DNA from: Acidobacteriota bacterium
Lineage (GTDB): Bacteria; Acidobacteriota; Blastocatellia; Pyrinomonadales; Pyrinomonadaceae
Direction: 5' to 3'
Assembly (NCBI GenBank): GCA_016703965.1
Contig: JADJBB010000021.1
Span: forward strand, 1-64,000
Length of the DNA: 64,000 bases
In this document: piece by piece, positions 44,665 to 53,509 of the stretch
Numbering within the stretch: position 1 is the first letter of the stretch
Layout: each line of letters starts with the position of its first letter
Notes under the pieces: model-generated
The model's database searches: none
Seen by the model: the letters and a program-made list of their open reading frames with translations, nothing else
Told to the model about the DNA's origin: nothing
Position numbers and translations under genes: made by a program

Positions 44665-47600
44665 TCACTCCAACCCGACGAAATCCACGTTTGACAGGTT
44701 GGTGCTGATCGTCATCGTTTTGGGTGCAAAACGGTAGCGTTTCGACGCGACACTGATGATGTAATTCCCGCCTGCCTGAACATTGTCGAAGGTATATATA
44801 CCAAACGAACTGGTCGTTGCCGTTTGCCTGACGCCAGCTGAATCGAACATCGAAACGACCGCATTGCGAAGCCCCAGTCCAGTCGGGGTTAAAACGCGGC
44901 CCGAAACGGTGACGGTGGACGATACCGGTGCAAAAGCCGCGACAAATGGAGAAAGGGAATTAACCCTGGCACAAACGGTACGGGTTGCAAAATCGGGGGC
45001 CGGACTATCTGGAGCCAGGATCGTGCGGTCCACGAGCTCACCGTTCTCACCGTGAAGAATCCGGACGAGCCCGAAAAGGGTGGTGTCTTCAACCCCATTT
45101 GCACGAAGACAAACGACGATCGGCGGAGTCACTGTCGCGGTCGTTGATATTTCGTATGAGGTGTTTCCACCCAAAAGCGTGAATCCTGAAGGCGGCAGGC
45201 CGGCTGTCATCGGATCGATCGGCGTAAAAGCAGTAATACCACCGTTTGCAACCGACGAAAAGTTGACGCTGCCGTTCCCAACAGGATTGATCGTCGTAAC
45301 GTTCGTCCCCGCAGGCGTAAATGGCGTCGCCTCAGGCGTCGGAGTCGGTGAAACCGATGGCGTAGGGGTCGGTGTAACCATTGGAGGTGGCGTCGGAGTT
45401 GGGGTTGCAACCGGCGTTGGCGTCGGTGTCGGAGCACTTGCACAAGGAGCATTAAATGCCCAGTTAGTGCCGTTATTGCCTGAATCAATGCCGCCCGTAA
45501 CGCCTGCGACTGCGGTGCCTGCCTGATCGCGGACGTCAACATTGACTAGCGCCATTGAGTTGCCGCTCCAGGCGCGTTGTGTGCCGTTTTCGCTGGAGCG
45601 GATCTGTATCCTGCTAGCCGAGGCACAGGAAGCGCCGTTTTCATTGAATTTGATCGCACCGTTGTTCGAGAGATTCGAGACGCCTCCCGACAAAGTGAGG
45701 CTCCCGGGTCCGTTAAAGTTGAGGAGGGCTCCGTTATCAACCTGAATATTAGTGTTGCCAGCCGGAGCACCAAAGGTGAGTGAAGAACCGGGCTGGATGT
45801 TCGTTGTGTTATTGATAATCTCGAGTCCAACGTTGCCGCTGTATAAGCCGTTTCCGCCGAGTGCATGTACGCCATTGTCCGTAAAACCTATACGGCTGAA
45901 CGCACCGCTGTTATTGACAGTGCCATTATTGGTGAACGGGGCATTGAACGCTATGTTTAGTTGATTCCCAGCGAGATCAACGCTTGCTCCGCTGTCAATG
46001 ATCAAGCCTGAGCCTCCGTTTTGGTTGGATATGTTCAGGGTACCGCTCGGCGAAAGTGACGCACCGGTACCCACGGTCCAACCAGATCTGAAGAGGCCCT
46101 CGCCCTGAGCCGTACCGCTGACGGTTTCGACGGGGGTAATGATGTTATTGGTAGCCTTGAGCCTCACATTACCCTGCGTTTTTAGCCCACCCGGACCGGT
46201 AATATCTCCCCCGGTCTTCTCGAAAATGACATAGTTTGGTCCACCGGACGGACCTGCGATCGTGAGTGGCCCGTTTTGCAGGTCCAACACTCCGTTTTCA
46301 AGTTGAATATTGACGTTGTTAGTTGCGCTGTTGAAGGTGAAATTTGCTCCTGTAGTAAAATGCCAGAATACATTCACATTCTGGAGTCTAAGGTTGCCGC
46401 TGTACGTGCCGGTCCCGGCGAACGTCTGATGGGCACCGCCATTGGCGGCAATAAGACGGTTGAAACCGCCGCTGTTGGCAAATGTACCGTTATTTGTGAA
46501 TGTTACGCCATTGCCGCTGAAATTGAATTCGAAGCCACCAAGATCGAGCGTACCCCCATTGTTTATCGTGACGTTGAACGCGCATCGGTTTCCGTCGAGC
46601 GTGACGACGTGCCCGCTGTTGATCGTCACGCTGTCATTGCATCCAGGCACCGCAACGCCACCCCACGTGGCCGCATTGCCCCAGCTGCCCGATTGCGCAC
46701 TTGAAAAGCATGTTGGGCAGGCTGGGGGCGTAGGTGTGGGTGTTGGAGTTGGCGTCGGCGTTGGAGTTGGCGTCAGAGTTGGAGTCGGTGTCGCGGTTGG
46801 CGTAGCCACCGGCTGCCAGTCGGGTTCGCCATCTTGTGCCATATTGTTCGTAAGGCGCGTCTGATTTGTGCCGATGGCGTCCATGACGTAGACTTCTGCG
46901 TTGCCATCACGGCTGCTTGAAAACACGATCTTCGTCCCGTCCGGCGCGAAAGCTGCGTCTCCGTCGTCCGCGGCATTGTTGGTCAGCCGAGTTTGATTCG
47001 ATCCGTTGGCATCCATCGAGTAGATCTCGTAGGTGCCGTCACGGTTACTTTGAAAAGTGATCTTTGTGCCGTCCGGAGACCAAGCAGGAAACTGGTTGTT
47101 TAGGGCACTGTTTGTCAGACGGGTCTGATTTGCGCCGTTGGCGTCCATTACGTAGATCTCGTAGTTGCCGTCACGCAGGCTCGAAAACACGATCTTCGTA
47201 CCATCGGTTGACCAGCTCGGTGCGTAATCAGTTCCCGTACTGTTTGTGAGGCGTGTCTGATTCACCCCATTCGCATCCATTACGTAGACCTCATAATTGC
47301 CGTCACGCGTGCTCGCAAACGCGATCTTCGTGCCGTCGGGTGACCAACAGGGATCTTCATCCGAGGCCGAATTGTTTGTAAGGCGAGTCTGATTCGCGCC
47401 GTTGGCGTCCATTACATAGACCTCATTGTTGCCATCACGTGTGCTGTTAAACGCGATCTTCGTGCCGGCGGGCGACCAGGCAGGACGATTATCCGACGCC
47501 GAATTGTTCGTCAGACGAGTCTGATTCGCGCCGTTGGCATCCATTACGTAGATTTCGCTGCCTCCGTTACGGGTACTCGTGAACGCGATCTTGCCATTGG

Positions 47601-47742
47601 CGAGTGTTGACACCCCTGATCCCTCACTGTTCGCGACGGTGAGGCCTGTCCACCACGATCCAGCTGCCGCTGCGCAGATGCTACCGACCACCGTGGCGGC
47701 CACTATTATTTTGCTCCACCAAAATGCCTTCGTCCTCTTCAT
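44665..47742 (-). CDS. Secreted PD40 beta-propeller protein with Thr-Pro linkers
   Basis: 1025 residues with a signal region (IIVAATVVGSICAAAAG). Residues about 50-320 are six TolB/PD40-type blades of 44 residues (GTKIAF…STRDGN.EVYVMDANG.NQTRLTN). A Thr-Pro linker (about 325-355) leads to a Gly/Asn/Thr-rich parallel-beta region (about 355-780, repeated NNGTFANSG patterns), then a second Pro-Thr linker and a C-terminal carboxypeptidase-regulatory/Ig-like domain (VSGRVLTPTGLGLRNAVVSMFDSAG). No obvious anchor or sorting signal. The mosaic suggests an extracellular adhesin or binding protein. Divergent from the sigma/kinase pair at 47.9 kb. Confidence 0.85.
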   Translation of the reverse strand: MKRTKAFWWSKIIVAATVVGSICAAAAGSWWTGLTVANSEGSGVSTLANGKIAFTSTRNGGSEIYVMDANGANQTRLTNNSASDNRPAWSPAGTKIAFNSTRDGNNEVYVMDANGANQTRLTNNSASDEDPCWSPDGTKIAFASTRDGNYEVYVMDANGVNQTRLTNSTGTDYAPSWSTDGTKIVFSSLRDGNYEIYVMDANGANQTRLTNSALNNQFPAWSPDGTKITFQSNRDGTYEIYSMDANGSNQTRLTNNAADDGDAAFAPDGTKIVFSSSRDGNAEVYVMDAIGTNQTRLTNNMAQDGEPDWQPVATPTATPTPTLTPTPTPTPTPTPTPTPPACPTCFSSAQSGSWGNAATWGGVAVPGCNDSVTINSGHVVTLDGNRCAFNVTINNGGTLDLGGFEFNFSGNGVTFTNNGTFANSGGFNRLIAANGGAHQTFAGTGTYSGNLRLQNVNVFWHFTTGANFTFNSATNNVNIQLENGVLDLQNGPLTIAGPSGGPNYVIFEKTGGDITGPGGLKTQGNVRLKATNNIITPVETVSGTAQGEGLFRSGWTVGTGASLSPSGTLNISNQNGGSGLIIDSGASVDLAGNQLNIAFNAPFTNNGTVNNSGAFSRIGFTDNGVHALGGNGLYSGNVGLEIINNTTNIQPGSSLTFGAPAGNTNIQVDNGALLNFNGPGSLTLSGGVSNLSNNGAIKFNENGASCASASRIQIRSSENGTQRAWSGNSMALVNVDVRDQAGTAVAGVTGGIDSGNNGTNWAFNAPCASAPTPTPTPVATPTPTPPPMVTPTPTPSVSPTPTPEATPFTPAGTNVTTINPVGNGSVNFSSVANGGITAFTPIDPMTAGLPPSGFTLLGGNTSYEISTTATVTPPIVVCLRANGVEDTTLFGLVRILHGENGELVDRTILAPDSPAPDFATRTVCARVNSLSPFVAAFAPVSSTVTVSGRVLTPTGLGLRNAVVSMFDSAGVRQTATTSSFGIYTFDNVQAGGNYIISVASKRYRFAPKTMTISTNLSNVDFVGLE
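45345..45430 (-). repeat. Low-complexity Thr-Pro linker, copy 2
   Basis: A GTNGGCGTNGG-type repeat on the plus strand codes for alternating Thr and Pro on the minus strand. It joins the beta-rich region to the C-terminal part of the PD40 protein. Confidence 0.75.
46735..46800 (-). repeat. Low-complexity Thr-Pro linker, copy 1
   Basis: A six-base repeat of the type GTTGGC/GTCGGA codes for (TP)n between the PD40 blades and the beta-rich region. It is prone to length change. Confidence 0.8.
46815..47600 (-). repeat. Six tandem PD40 units of 132 bp
   Basis: The coding strand repeats with a 132-base period: for example, the GTTGGC(A/G)TCCATTAC block recurs at about 47401 and 47533. The blades differ most at the end of each unit (NNSASD, NSTGTD, NSALNN, NNAADD), as expected for a surface variable loop. 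Confidence 0.85.
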
Positions 47743-47776
47743 CTCCCTGCTCCTCCCCTGGAAAAACGATCCGATC

Positions 47777-47800
47777 TGCCGTACAAGGCGTAATACGGCA
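47777..47800. promoter_or_regulatory. Inverted repeat between divergent PD40 and sigma genes
   Basis: TGCCGTA-N10-TACGGCA, a perfect 7-bp dyad (47777-47783 and 47794-47800). It is central in the 129-base divergent region and could bind a dimeric regulator or a sigma-dependent activator. Confidence 0.4.
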
Positions 47801-47852
47801 ACAAATTAGGTCAAAAAACTTAAACTAAATCTGTAGATTTGGCGTTTAGGCG

Positions 47853-47858
47853 TATAAT
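47853..47858 (+). promoter_or_regulatory. -10 element for the second sigma/kinase pair
   Basis: TATAAT lies 13 bases before ATG 47872, with no good -35 box at 17 bases (TCTGTA). Transcription would start near 47865, so the leader is very short. Confidence 0.4.
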
Positions 47859-47871
47859 TCAGGGAACCTAT

Positions 47872-48432
47872 ATGGATGATGCGCAAGATGTCACGCAGAT
47901 GCTAGAGGCCATCGGCTCTGGGGACGAGGCTGCTCCCGAGCGGTTGTTGCTTCTTGTGTATGACGAATTGCGCCGTCTCGCTCATGGTTACATGAAGAAC
48001 GAGCGTAGCGACCACACGCTGCAGGCTACGGCACTCGTTCACGAGGCCTATATTCAGCTTGTTGACTGGAAGAACGTGTCATGGCAAAATCGTGCCCACT
48101 TCTTTGCCGCCGCCGCTCAAATGATGCGAAAGATACTTGTCGACTACGCCCGCGAGAAGAATGCATTGAAGCGCGGCGGCGGCCTGCGAACGATCGCGCT
48201 TGATCAGGCCGTCAGCTTTCCAAACCGCAGCGAGGTCGATCTGTTATCCATTGACGACGCTCTGAACGAACTTGCGACTTTCGATCCGCAGCAGGCAAGG
48301 ATCGTCGAACTCCGTTTCTTTGGCGGCTTAACGATCGAGGAAACCGCCCATGCCCTGGCCGTCTCTGATTCGACAGTGAAACGTGACTGGCAGATAGCAA
48401 AAGCATGGCTTTTCAATCGGATGAAAGCTTGA
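47872..48432 (+). CDS. ECF-type sigma factor (TIGR02999-like), second copy
   Basis: 186 residues from ATG 47872, preceded by AGGGA at 6 bases. The frame opens at 47839, upstream of the -10 element, so the inner start is used. Region 2: LLLLVYDELRRLAHGYM, ALVHEAYIQL, WQNRAHFFAAAAQMMRKILVDYAREKN. Region 4: ARIVELRFFGGLTIEETAHALAVSDSTVKRDWQIAKAWLFNRM. The helix-turn-helix differs from the first copy (SDSTVKRDW against SPATVKREW), so it may read other promoters. It stops 3 bases before its kinase gene. Confidence 0.92.
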   Translation: MDDAQDVTQMLEAIGSGDEAAPERLLLLVYDELRRLAHGYMKNERSDHTLQATALVHEAYIQLVDWKNVSWQNRAHFFAAAAQMMRKILVDYAREKNALKRGGGLRTIALDQAVSFPNRSEVDLLSIDDALNELATFDPQQARIVELRFFGGLTIEETAHALAVSDSTVKRDWQIAKAWLFNRMKA

Positions 48433-48435
48433 TGT

Positions 48436-50907
48436 ATGGACGCGGAATTGTGGAAACAAGTCAAAGACATCTTCTCAGAGATCGTTGATCTCCCGCCGTC
48501 TGAACGTAAAAATAAACTCGATGTTGCCTGCAACGGTAACAATGACCTTCGGGTCGAGATCGTCGCTCTGCTGAGTGCAAACGGCGAAGTCGAAAACTTC
48601 ATCGAGGCACCCGCATTTGCCGTGCCGGACGCTCTGCCGATCGATACGGGATCGGCGGAAAACAAGTTGATCGGACAGTACAGGATCGTACGCGAGATCG
48701 GACGAGGTGGAATGGGAACGGTGTTCCTTGCTACGAGGGCGGACGGTGAATTTCAGCAGGAAGTCGCTATCAAGGTTGTCAGCAGTGCTTTCCTCGGCCG
48801 AGAAAGTATTCGGCGCTTTAGACAGGAAAGGCAGATACTGGCCGGTCTGAATCACCCGAATATCGCCCGTCTGCTTGACGGCGGGGTTACCGATGATGGG
48901 TTGCCTTATTTGGTGATGGAATACGTCGCTGGCGACCTGCTGAACGATCACGCCGAAAAGCATGATCTCTCACTCGATGATCGCCTACGCATATTTTTGA
49001 AAATTTGCCGCGCATTTGCCTATGCCCACGGCAACTTGATCGTTCACCTAGATATTAAACCCTCAAACATTCTTGTGACACCGGGCGGTGAGCCTAAGCT
49101 TCTCGATTTTGGCCTCGCAAAAATAGCCGACATCGAGAATAATGCGTTTCGGACCTCAACGGCCTTTCGCGCACTGACCCCCGCCTATGCCTCGCCGGAA
49201 CAATTGCGAGGGGAGCCAATATCAACTGCTTCGGATGTTTATTCTCTCGGCGTTGTACTTTACGAACTGCTAACCGGATGCCGTCCATTTGGTTCGGAGC
49301 CAATGCCTTTCGAGAAAATGATCCATGAGGCGTCGACCGTTGAACCGGAAAAGCCGAGTTTGAAAGTGCTCAATACTTCAACCGGTAGGGATCGGTTAAC
49401 CATAAAACGGCACCAATCGCTAAAGGGCGACATCGATAATATTGTGCTCATGGCGATGCGAAAAGAGCCGGCACGGCGTTATCGCTCAGTCGAGCAGATG
49501 GCCGAAGACATCGACCGCCACCTGCGCGGGTTGCCGATCAGAGCATCAGAAGACACTTTTGCCTATCGGAGTTCAAAATTTATCAAACGACACTGGATCG
49601 GTGTTGGGTCGGTGCTCATGATCGGCATGATTCTGATCGCCGGAATTATTACAACAACATGGCAGGCTCGAGTTGCCAGCAGGGCCCAGGAGCGATCTGA
49701 AAAAATGAACGCTTTCCTCCAGAGCATCCTCAGCTCGGCCGCTCCCGAGGCAAAGGGCGCAGATGTGAAGGTCAGGGACGTGCTCGCAGAAGCGTCGAAT
49801 CGAGCAAGGCTTGAATTGGCTGACGATCCGGCAGCATTGGCAAAGATCCTGCTTGCCCTCGGCAGAACATACGTGAGTCTCATATTGTACTCTAACGCCG
49901 AAACCGCCCTGCGCGATGCAGTTACTTTGAGCGAAAAGGCAAATGGACCTGATCACCCGGTTACGGGTTCAAGCCTCGCGTGGCTAGGAATGGCACTTGC
50001 ATATCAGGCCAAATTCGAGGAAGGCTCCGCTGTTTCCGAACGGGCTGTCAAAATTGCGCGAAATGGATCGGGATCAAACGAAGATCTCGGATATGCCCTT
50101 TTCGGTTACTCAGCAAACGTGATGCAGAAGGGTGATGCGGCCGGAGCGCTAGCCGCGTCGACCGAGGCCTCCGTTCTCATTGGACTCGCCTTGGGGGAAC
50201 AGCATGGATATTATCTTGCAACGTTGAATCAGACGGCTCTTGCGCATGAGGCGCTCGGACAATTGGATGAGGCGGAATTGATATTTCGGCAAACGATCGC
50301 CAGGGGCGAAGGCCTCGACCCGCGGTTTCGAATTTATATCGCTCAGGCCGCCGGTTTCCTGGGCCGGATCCTTATAGTAAAAGAAAGGTATGGCGAGGCG
50401 GAAACGTGCCTGGATCAGGCCGAGGAAGTATACAGGGACGTGTTAGGAGATCCGAACCCAAATATCGCCTATTTAAAACAGATGTCCGGAAAGATGCATA
50501 TCTTGACCGGCGATCTGGATAAGGCGATTAAAGACCTACAAACATCGGTGGACATTTTTTCGGCAACACGACGCCCTGACAACCCGCTTCTGCTTCAGTC
50601 AAAGGCGGCACTTGGCCTCGCATTAGTGAAGCGCGGACGACTGGACGTCGCTGAAACGCAACTTCGTGATGCAAAAACTGCAGCCGGCACACTGCCACCC
50701 GAAAACGAGCTCCGAATTGAGATCGACAGCGCGTTCGGCGAATGTTTGACCGCCCAAAAAAAGTTTGCTGAAGCTGAGTTCCTGCTGCTATCCGTTCGCT
50801 CCGCACTTCAAAACCAAGCCCGCCTTGCCAAGCAGTCCTTTGAGAATGAGAAACGCCTGTCACACCTATACAAAAAATGGAACCGTCCACCAGATAAACC
50901 GAGATAG
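48436..50907 (+). CDS. Ser/Thr kinase with TPR repeats, HLD catalytic loop
   Basis: 823 residues. Kinase domain about 80-360: glycine loop IGRGGMGTVF, Lys113 (VAIKVV), DFG (224-226), YASPEQLRG. The catalytic loop reads HLDIKPSN (204-211), with Leu205 in place of the Arg of HRD, so this is a non-RD kinase that should need no activation-loop phosphorylation. The catalytic Asp206 is present. One membrane segment at about 390-412, then TPR-like repeats to the end. It follows the sigma gene by 3 bases. The domain layout parallels the kinase at 14.7 kb, but the sequence has diverged. Confidence 0.92.
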   Translation: MDAELWKQVKDIFSEIVDLPPSERKNKLDVACNGNNDLRVEIVALLSANGEVENFIEAPAFAVPDALPIDTGSAENKLIGQYRIVREIGRGGMGTVFLATRADGEFQQEVAIKVVSSAFLGRESIRRFRQERQILAGLNHPNIARLLDGGVTDDGLPYLVMEYVAGDLLNDHAEKHDLSLDDRLRIFLKICRAFAYAHGNLIVHLDIKPSNILVTPGGEPKLLDFGLAKIADIENNAFRTSTAFRALTPAYASPEQLRGEPISTASDVYSLGVVLYELLTGCRPFGSEPMPFEKMIHEASTVEPEKPSLKVLNTSTGRDRLTIKRHQSLKGDIDNIVLMAMRKEPARRYRSVEQMAEDIDRHLRGLPIRASEDTFAYRSSKFIKRHWIGVGSVLMIGMILIAGIITTTWQARVASRAQERSEKMNAFLQSILSSAAPEAKGADVKVRDVLAEASNRARLELADDPAALAKILLALGRTYVSLILYSNAETALRDAVTLSEKANGPDHPVTGSSLAWLGMALAYQAKFEEGSAVSERAVKIARNGSGSNEDLGYALFGYSANVMQKGDAAGALAASTEASVLIGLALGEQHGYYLATLNQTALAHEALGQLDEAELIFRQTIARGEGLDPRFRIYIAQAAGFLGRILIVKERYGEAETCLDQAEEVYRDVLGDPNPNIAYLKQMSGKMHILTGDLDKAIKDLQTSVDIFSATRRPDNPLLLQSKAALGLALVKRGRLDVAETQLRDAKTAAGTLPPENELRIEIDSAFGECLTAQKKFAEAEFLLLSVRSALQNQARLAKQSFENEKRLSHLYKKWNRPPDKPR

Positions 50908-51535
50908 GCTTAACCGGGGACCCTTTCGTTATTGAAGAAAGGAATTCGGGTCAGACTCGCGATATTGCGATTTAAAAATACCCGATTGGCGTCAACGAGA
51001 ATCGTAATAACGCGAGAATGACCTTATTTTCTATTTTCTGCAAGATATCCCATCTTGTCCCCATCTTGGTACCCATCGAGAGAAAATCGACGTCGAAGCA
51101 AAACTCATCAGATTTGGCACCAGCGCGCCGCGGAACTTGGTGTTTTCCGGTCCCGGAAAACGTTTGACCAATCTTGGGAATTGCTCTACCAATCTCGGGT
51201 TTTAGTGTGACCAGAGCGGGATAGTCCTTTGACCAAAGTCAGTAACGACGGCGGTTTGGCGGGGTTTGGGGTGGAAATGGGAAAAATTGGGGTTTGACAA
51301 AAAATTTCACTCGGATCCCGGTCCGCGATCGCAATCAAAATTAAGATACCGGTCCTTAGGGTTTTCATCTTTTTGGCTCCTCAAGTTTTTATTTCGATCT
51401 GGTCATTCGCAAGCAGAAACTCTTCACCGTAAATGAACCTACTGCGATTTTCTTCCTCTGACTTTTTCGGCTGCTACTCCACGGTATTTTTGCATTCTTT
51501 CATCTGCGTTTGGATGAGATCATCTACTCTATTCC
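50908..51535. other. Intergenic region, mostly empty
   Basis: 628 bases between the kinase and the small ORFs. Apart from the possible remnant at 51186-51368, no gene is seen. A G/T-rich stretch at 51252-51296 (TTTGGCGGGGTTTGGGGTGG) resembles one at 61665-61710. Confidence 0.5.
51186..51368 (-). CDS. Short hypothetical ORF with signal-like start, probable remnant
   Basis: 60 residues, starting MKTLRTGILILIAIA, which looks like a signal peptide, preceded by AGGAGCCAAAAAG. The rest is Pro-rich and has no recognisable fold. It could be the 5' end of a decayed secreted protein gene. The coding status is doubtful. Confidence 0.25.
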   Translation of the reverse strand: MKTLRTGILILIAIADRDPSEIFCQTPIFPISTPNPAKPPSLLTLVKGLSRSGHTKTRDW

Positions 51536-51673
51536 CTACGGCGAAGAAATCTCCCTTGGGGCGCGTTCGTTCTTTTCGTTTGTTCTCTGCGCATCCCAGA
51601 CAATGCCGAAGGAAGCCCCGATAATAAGCAGTAGACTAAAAATGGTTATAGCTATTTGAAATCTCTTTGACAT
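51536..51673 (-). CDS. Small single-pass membrane protein (45 residues)
   Basis: It starts MSKRFQIAITIFSLLLIIGA and has a polar tail rich in Glu, Arg and Asn, ending at ISSP. One transmembrane segment, N-terminus basic. The GAGGAG sequence is 15 bases before ATG, longer than normal. It follows the 25-residue ORF by 24 bases and may be cotranscribed with the TerB-like gene. Confidence 0.45.
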   Translation of the reverse strand: MSKRFQIAITIFSLLLIIGASFGIVWDAQRTNEKNERAPREISSP

Positions 51674-51697
51674 GATAATTATATAAGTCTCCTCGTA

Positions 51698-51775
51698 TCA
51701 ACGATCTTTGTTGGTGATTACCACTTTTACCCGCCAAACAATTACTTGAGGCGGAAATTGATAATCGGGTTTCAT
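51698..51775 (-). CDS. Small ORF (25 residues)
   Basis: It starts MKPDYQFPPQVIVWRVKVVI. AAAGGAGAAACGAGT upstream gives a strong ribosome binding site 8 bases before ATG. It is located 35 bases after the TerB-like gene in the same direction. No family is recognised. It could be a leader or a small protein. Confidence 0.4.
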   Translation of the reverse strand: MKPDYQFPPQVIVWRVKVVITNKDR

Positions 51776-51810
51776 TACTCGTTTCTCCTTTGACTTGATT
51801 TATCGTTGAT

Positions 51811-52887
51811 TTAAACCGTCGCTGCGATGTTTAGCTTCTTGGCAATGAGTTTGACGGTGTGAATTTCCTCGTCGCAGATCTTCACGCCGCCCGCCGGAAA
51901 ATTGGCCGATCCGCCCGACGCTTCGGCAATCCGAGTGCAGTCGGCAAGCACATCGAATTTACGCTGACTTTTTTCGTCCGCGTCGAGATGTTGCCAACGC
52001 TGCCGCAGAATGTCGAGCGATAGGTCGTAAAACTCGTCCGTCGGATGCAATTCAAGCCATTCCGCCAGTCGTTGATGGGCCGTTGAGCCGTCCTTTATCC
52101 CCATTCGCGCGGCCGCCTCAAAAACAAGATGTCGTTCGCGTTTGGTCACTCTGCCCTCGGCCCAGGCGGTTTTAACGAGAGGTACGAGCGGAATCAATTG
52201 GGCATAGTCGTCGAGAGTTGCCATACCCTCGGCTTCCCGGAAATACTCACCGTTAACAGCGGGTTCCTCAATCCCCCTTTGAGTGTTTTCTATTTCCAGC
52301 CTGGCAGCGACGATTTTCTTAATATCAGCCTCCACAGCGACCTCCTTTGCTTTTTCTAGTTGATTAGCGAGAAACAGCAGCGCTTCTTCCTGGTTTATGG
52401 TTATTCTTTCGCCTCGGAGAAACTCGATTACGCTGTCAGAGCCTTGCTCGGCGACGAATTGGGCCTGGCTTAGAAGGCCAAATGATACGAGTTTTCGACT
52501 ATCATCGGGCAGATCTTTCAACAATCCTCCAAATGCATCCCACATTGCGTCGACCTTTGACGGAGCCGGACGCGAAAGCAAATCCTCCATCAATTCACGA
52601 TAGCCGTCGGAAGTCTCGACCAACCCATAAACCCCAGCCGCCTGGACGATCGGATCCAATTCGCCCCGAGTTATGCGTCCGTCCGACCAGGCGATTTCGA
52701 CAAGCGGCATGAGCAGAAGGGATGAATGGTTGTAAATTCGTGCCCGTTCAGCAGCCTCGCCGCCGGACACCTTTATATCAACCGACATCAAAATCGTTTT
52801 CAATCGCTCGGCCCACTCAACAAAGGCTTTTTTCATGGCAATGTGCCGTTTATACTCCCTAAATCCTCGTACAAAAAATGAGCTCAT
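51811..52887 (-). CDS. Protein with two tandem TerB-like domains
   Basis: 358 residues. Two halves share one motif: LMPLVEIAWSDGRITRGELD (about 58-77) and LVPLVKTAWAEGRVTKRERH (about 232-251). This is the TerB-type helical core, where Asp/Glu residues may bind metal. A helical linker (about 160-225) is in between. No signal peptide or TM is seen. TAGGAG lies 8 bases before ATG. It is probably the main gene of a sigma-54-controlled operon. TerB domains occur in tellurite, envelope and phage-defence settings, but the function here is unknown. A truncated relative lies at 57996-58139. Confidence 0.75.
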   Translation of the reverse strand: MSSFFVRGFREYKRHIAMKKAFVEWAERLKTILMSVDIKVSGGEAAERARIYNHSSLLLMPLVEIAWSDGRITRGELDPIVQAAGVYGLVETSDGYRELMEDLLSRPAPSKVDAMWDAFGGLLKDLPDDSRKLVSFGLLSQAQFVAEQGSDSVIEFLRGERITINQEEALLFLANQLEKAKEVAVEADIKKIVAARLEIENTQRGIEEPAVNGEYFREAEGMATLDDYAQLIPLVPLVKTAWAEGRVTKRERHLVFEAAARMGIKDGSTAHQRLAEWLELHPTDEFYDLSLDILRQRWQHLDADEKSQRKFDVLADCTRIAEASGGSANFPAGGVKICDEEIHTVKLIAKKLNIAATV

Positions 52888-53036
52888 TTTAATTTCTCCT
52901 ATAGCCCGTGCTGAAGGGCGATTGTGCCTGTCGCCAGAAAGAACGATTGCTGAACGGCTCCGTGCCTGAGACGCATTTGTTCCGGCTGAAAAAACGCAAG
53001 ATCTTGGCTGCTCAACTTAGGGTGGACTAGTTGGGT

Positions 53037-53237
53037 CTAATGCCTCTTCGAAGCTGTTTGTCCTAAACGGTGTTTTAAGAACTTTAGAACCGTTGATAGA
53101 TCTCCGCGCACAGGCGATACCTCTTTGTGCCGTTTGGTTCCGGCGAAGTTTGGCCGGTTCCTAAACCGCTGTATTAATAGCGGGAAAAGACTCTCTCCAA
53201 TAAGCCGATATAGCTTTCTCATCAATTTGTTTTTCAT
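53037..53237 (-). CDS. Small basic hypothetical protein
   Basis: 66 residues, pI clearly basic. It starts MKNKLMRKLYRLIGESLFPL; then Arg/Lys-rich. GAGGTGACGTG lies just before ATG 53237 (GTG 53240 is an alternative). It starts 55 bases after the predicted sigma-54 transcription start and is 149 bases from the TerB-like gene, in the same direction. No family recognised. A 25-residue frame in the gap (52905-52985 region) has no clear ribosome binding site. Confidence 0.5.
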   Translation of the reverse strand: MKNKLMRKLYRLIGESLFPLLIQRFRNRPNFAGTKRHKEVSPVRGDLSTVLKFLKHRLGQTASKRH

Positions 53238-53303
53238 CACGTCACCTCGATAACCTTAGAATGTTCGCCCCGATTGCGTGGCTCGATTTGTGCAAAGACT
53301 GTT

Positions 53304-53319
53304 TGCAAGACAAGTGCCA
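53304..53319 (-). promoter_or_regulatory. Sigma-54 promoter of the TerB-like operon
   Basis: On the minus strand, TGGCAC-TTGTC-TTGCA matches the -24/-12 consensus fully, with GG-N10-GC. It is divergent to the sensor kinase gene at 53510. Upstream is a symmetrical dyad TCACA-N5-ATG-N6-CAT-N5-TGTGA (53406-53437), a candidate activator site about 90-130 bases away. Confidence 0.75.
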
Positions 53320-53509
53320 CGGACCCAGGTAAAAAAAGTACCGCCAAATGCTGTTGCCGAATATCGATGAAATCAAGGAAAGACAAGGAAAAATAGTAGA
53401 CCCTCTCACATACTCATGGCAGAGCATAGAAGTGTGAAGAGGCCGATCAACTGTAGTGAATTTCCACAACCATGAGTTGTCATGCCACAATCGGAGTCAG
53501 ATTTAACTG

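Noticed and set aside
46735..47600. Possible CRISPR-like or minisatellite array
   Set aside because: The periodicity of 132 bases and of 6 bases is explained by PD40 blades and a Thr-Pro linker in one reading frame; there are no spacers.
51421..51436. GG-N10-GC match near 51396-51411 as another sigma-54 promoter
   Set aside because: TGGTCATTCGCAAGCA keeps the spacing only; the -24 and -12 boxes differ too much from consensus.
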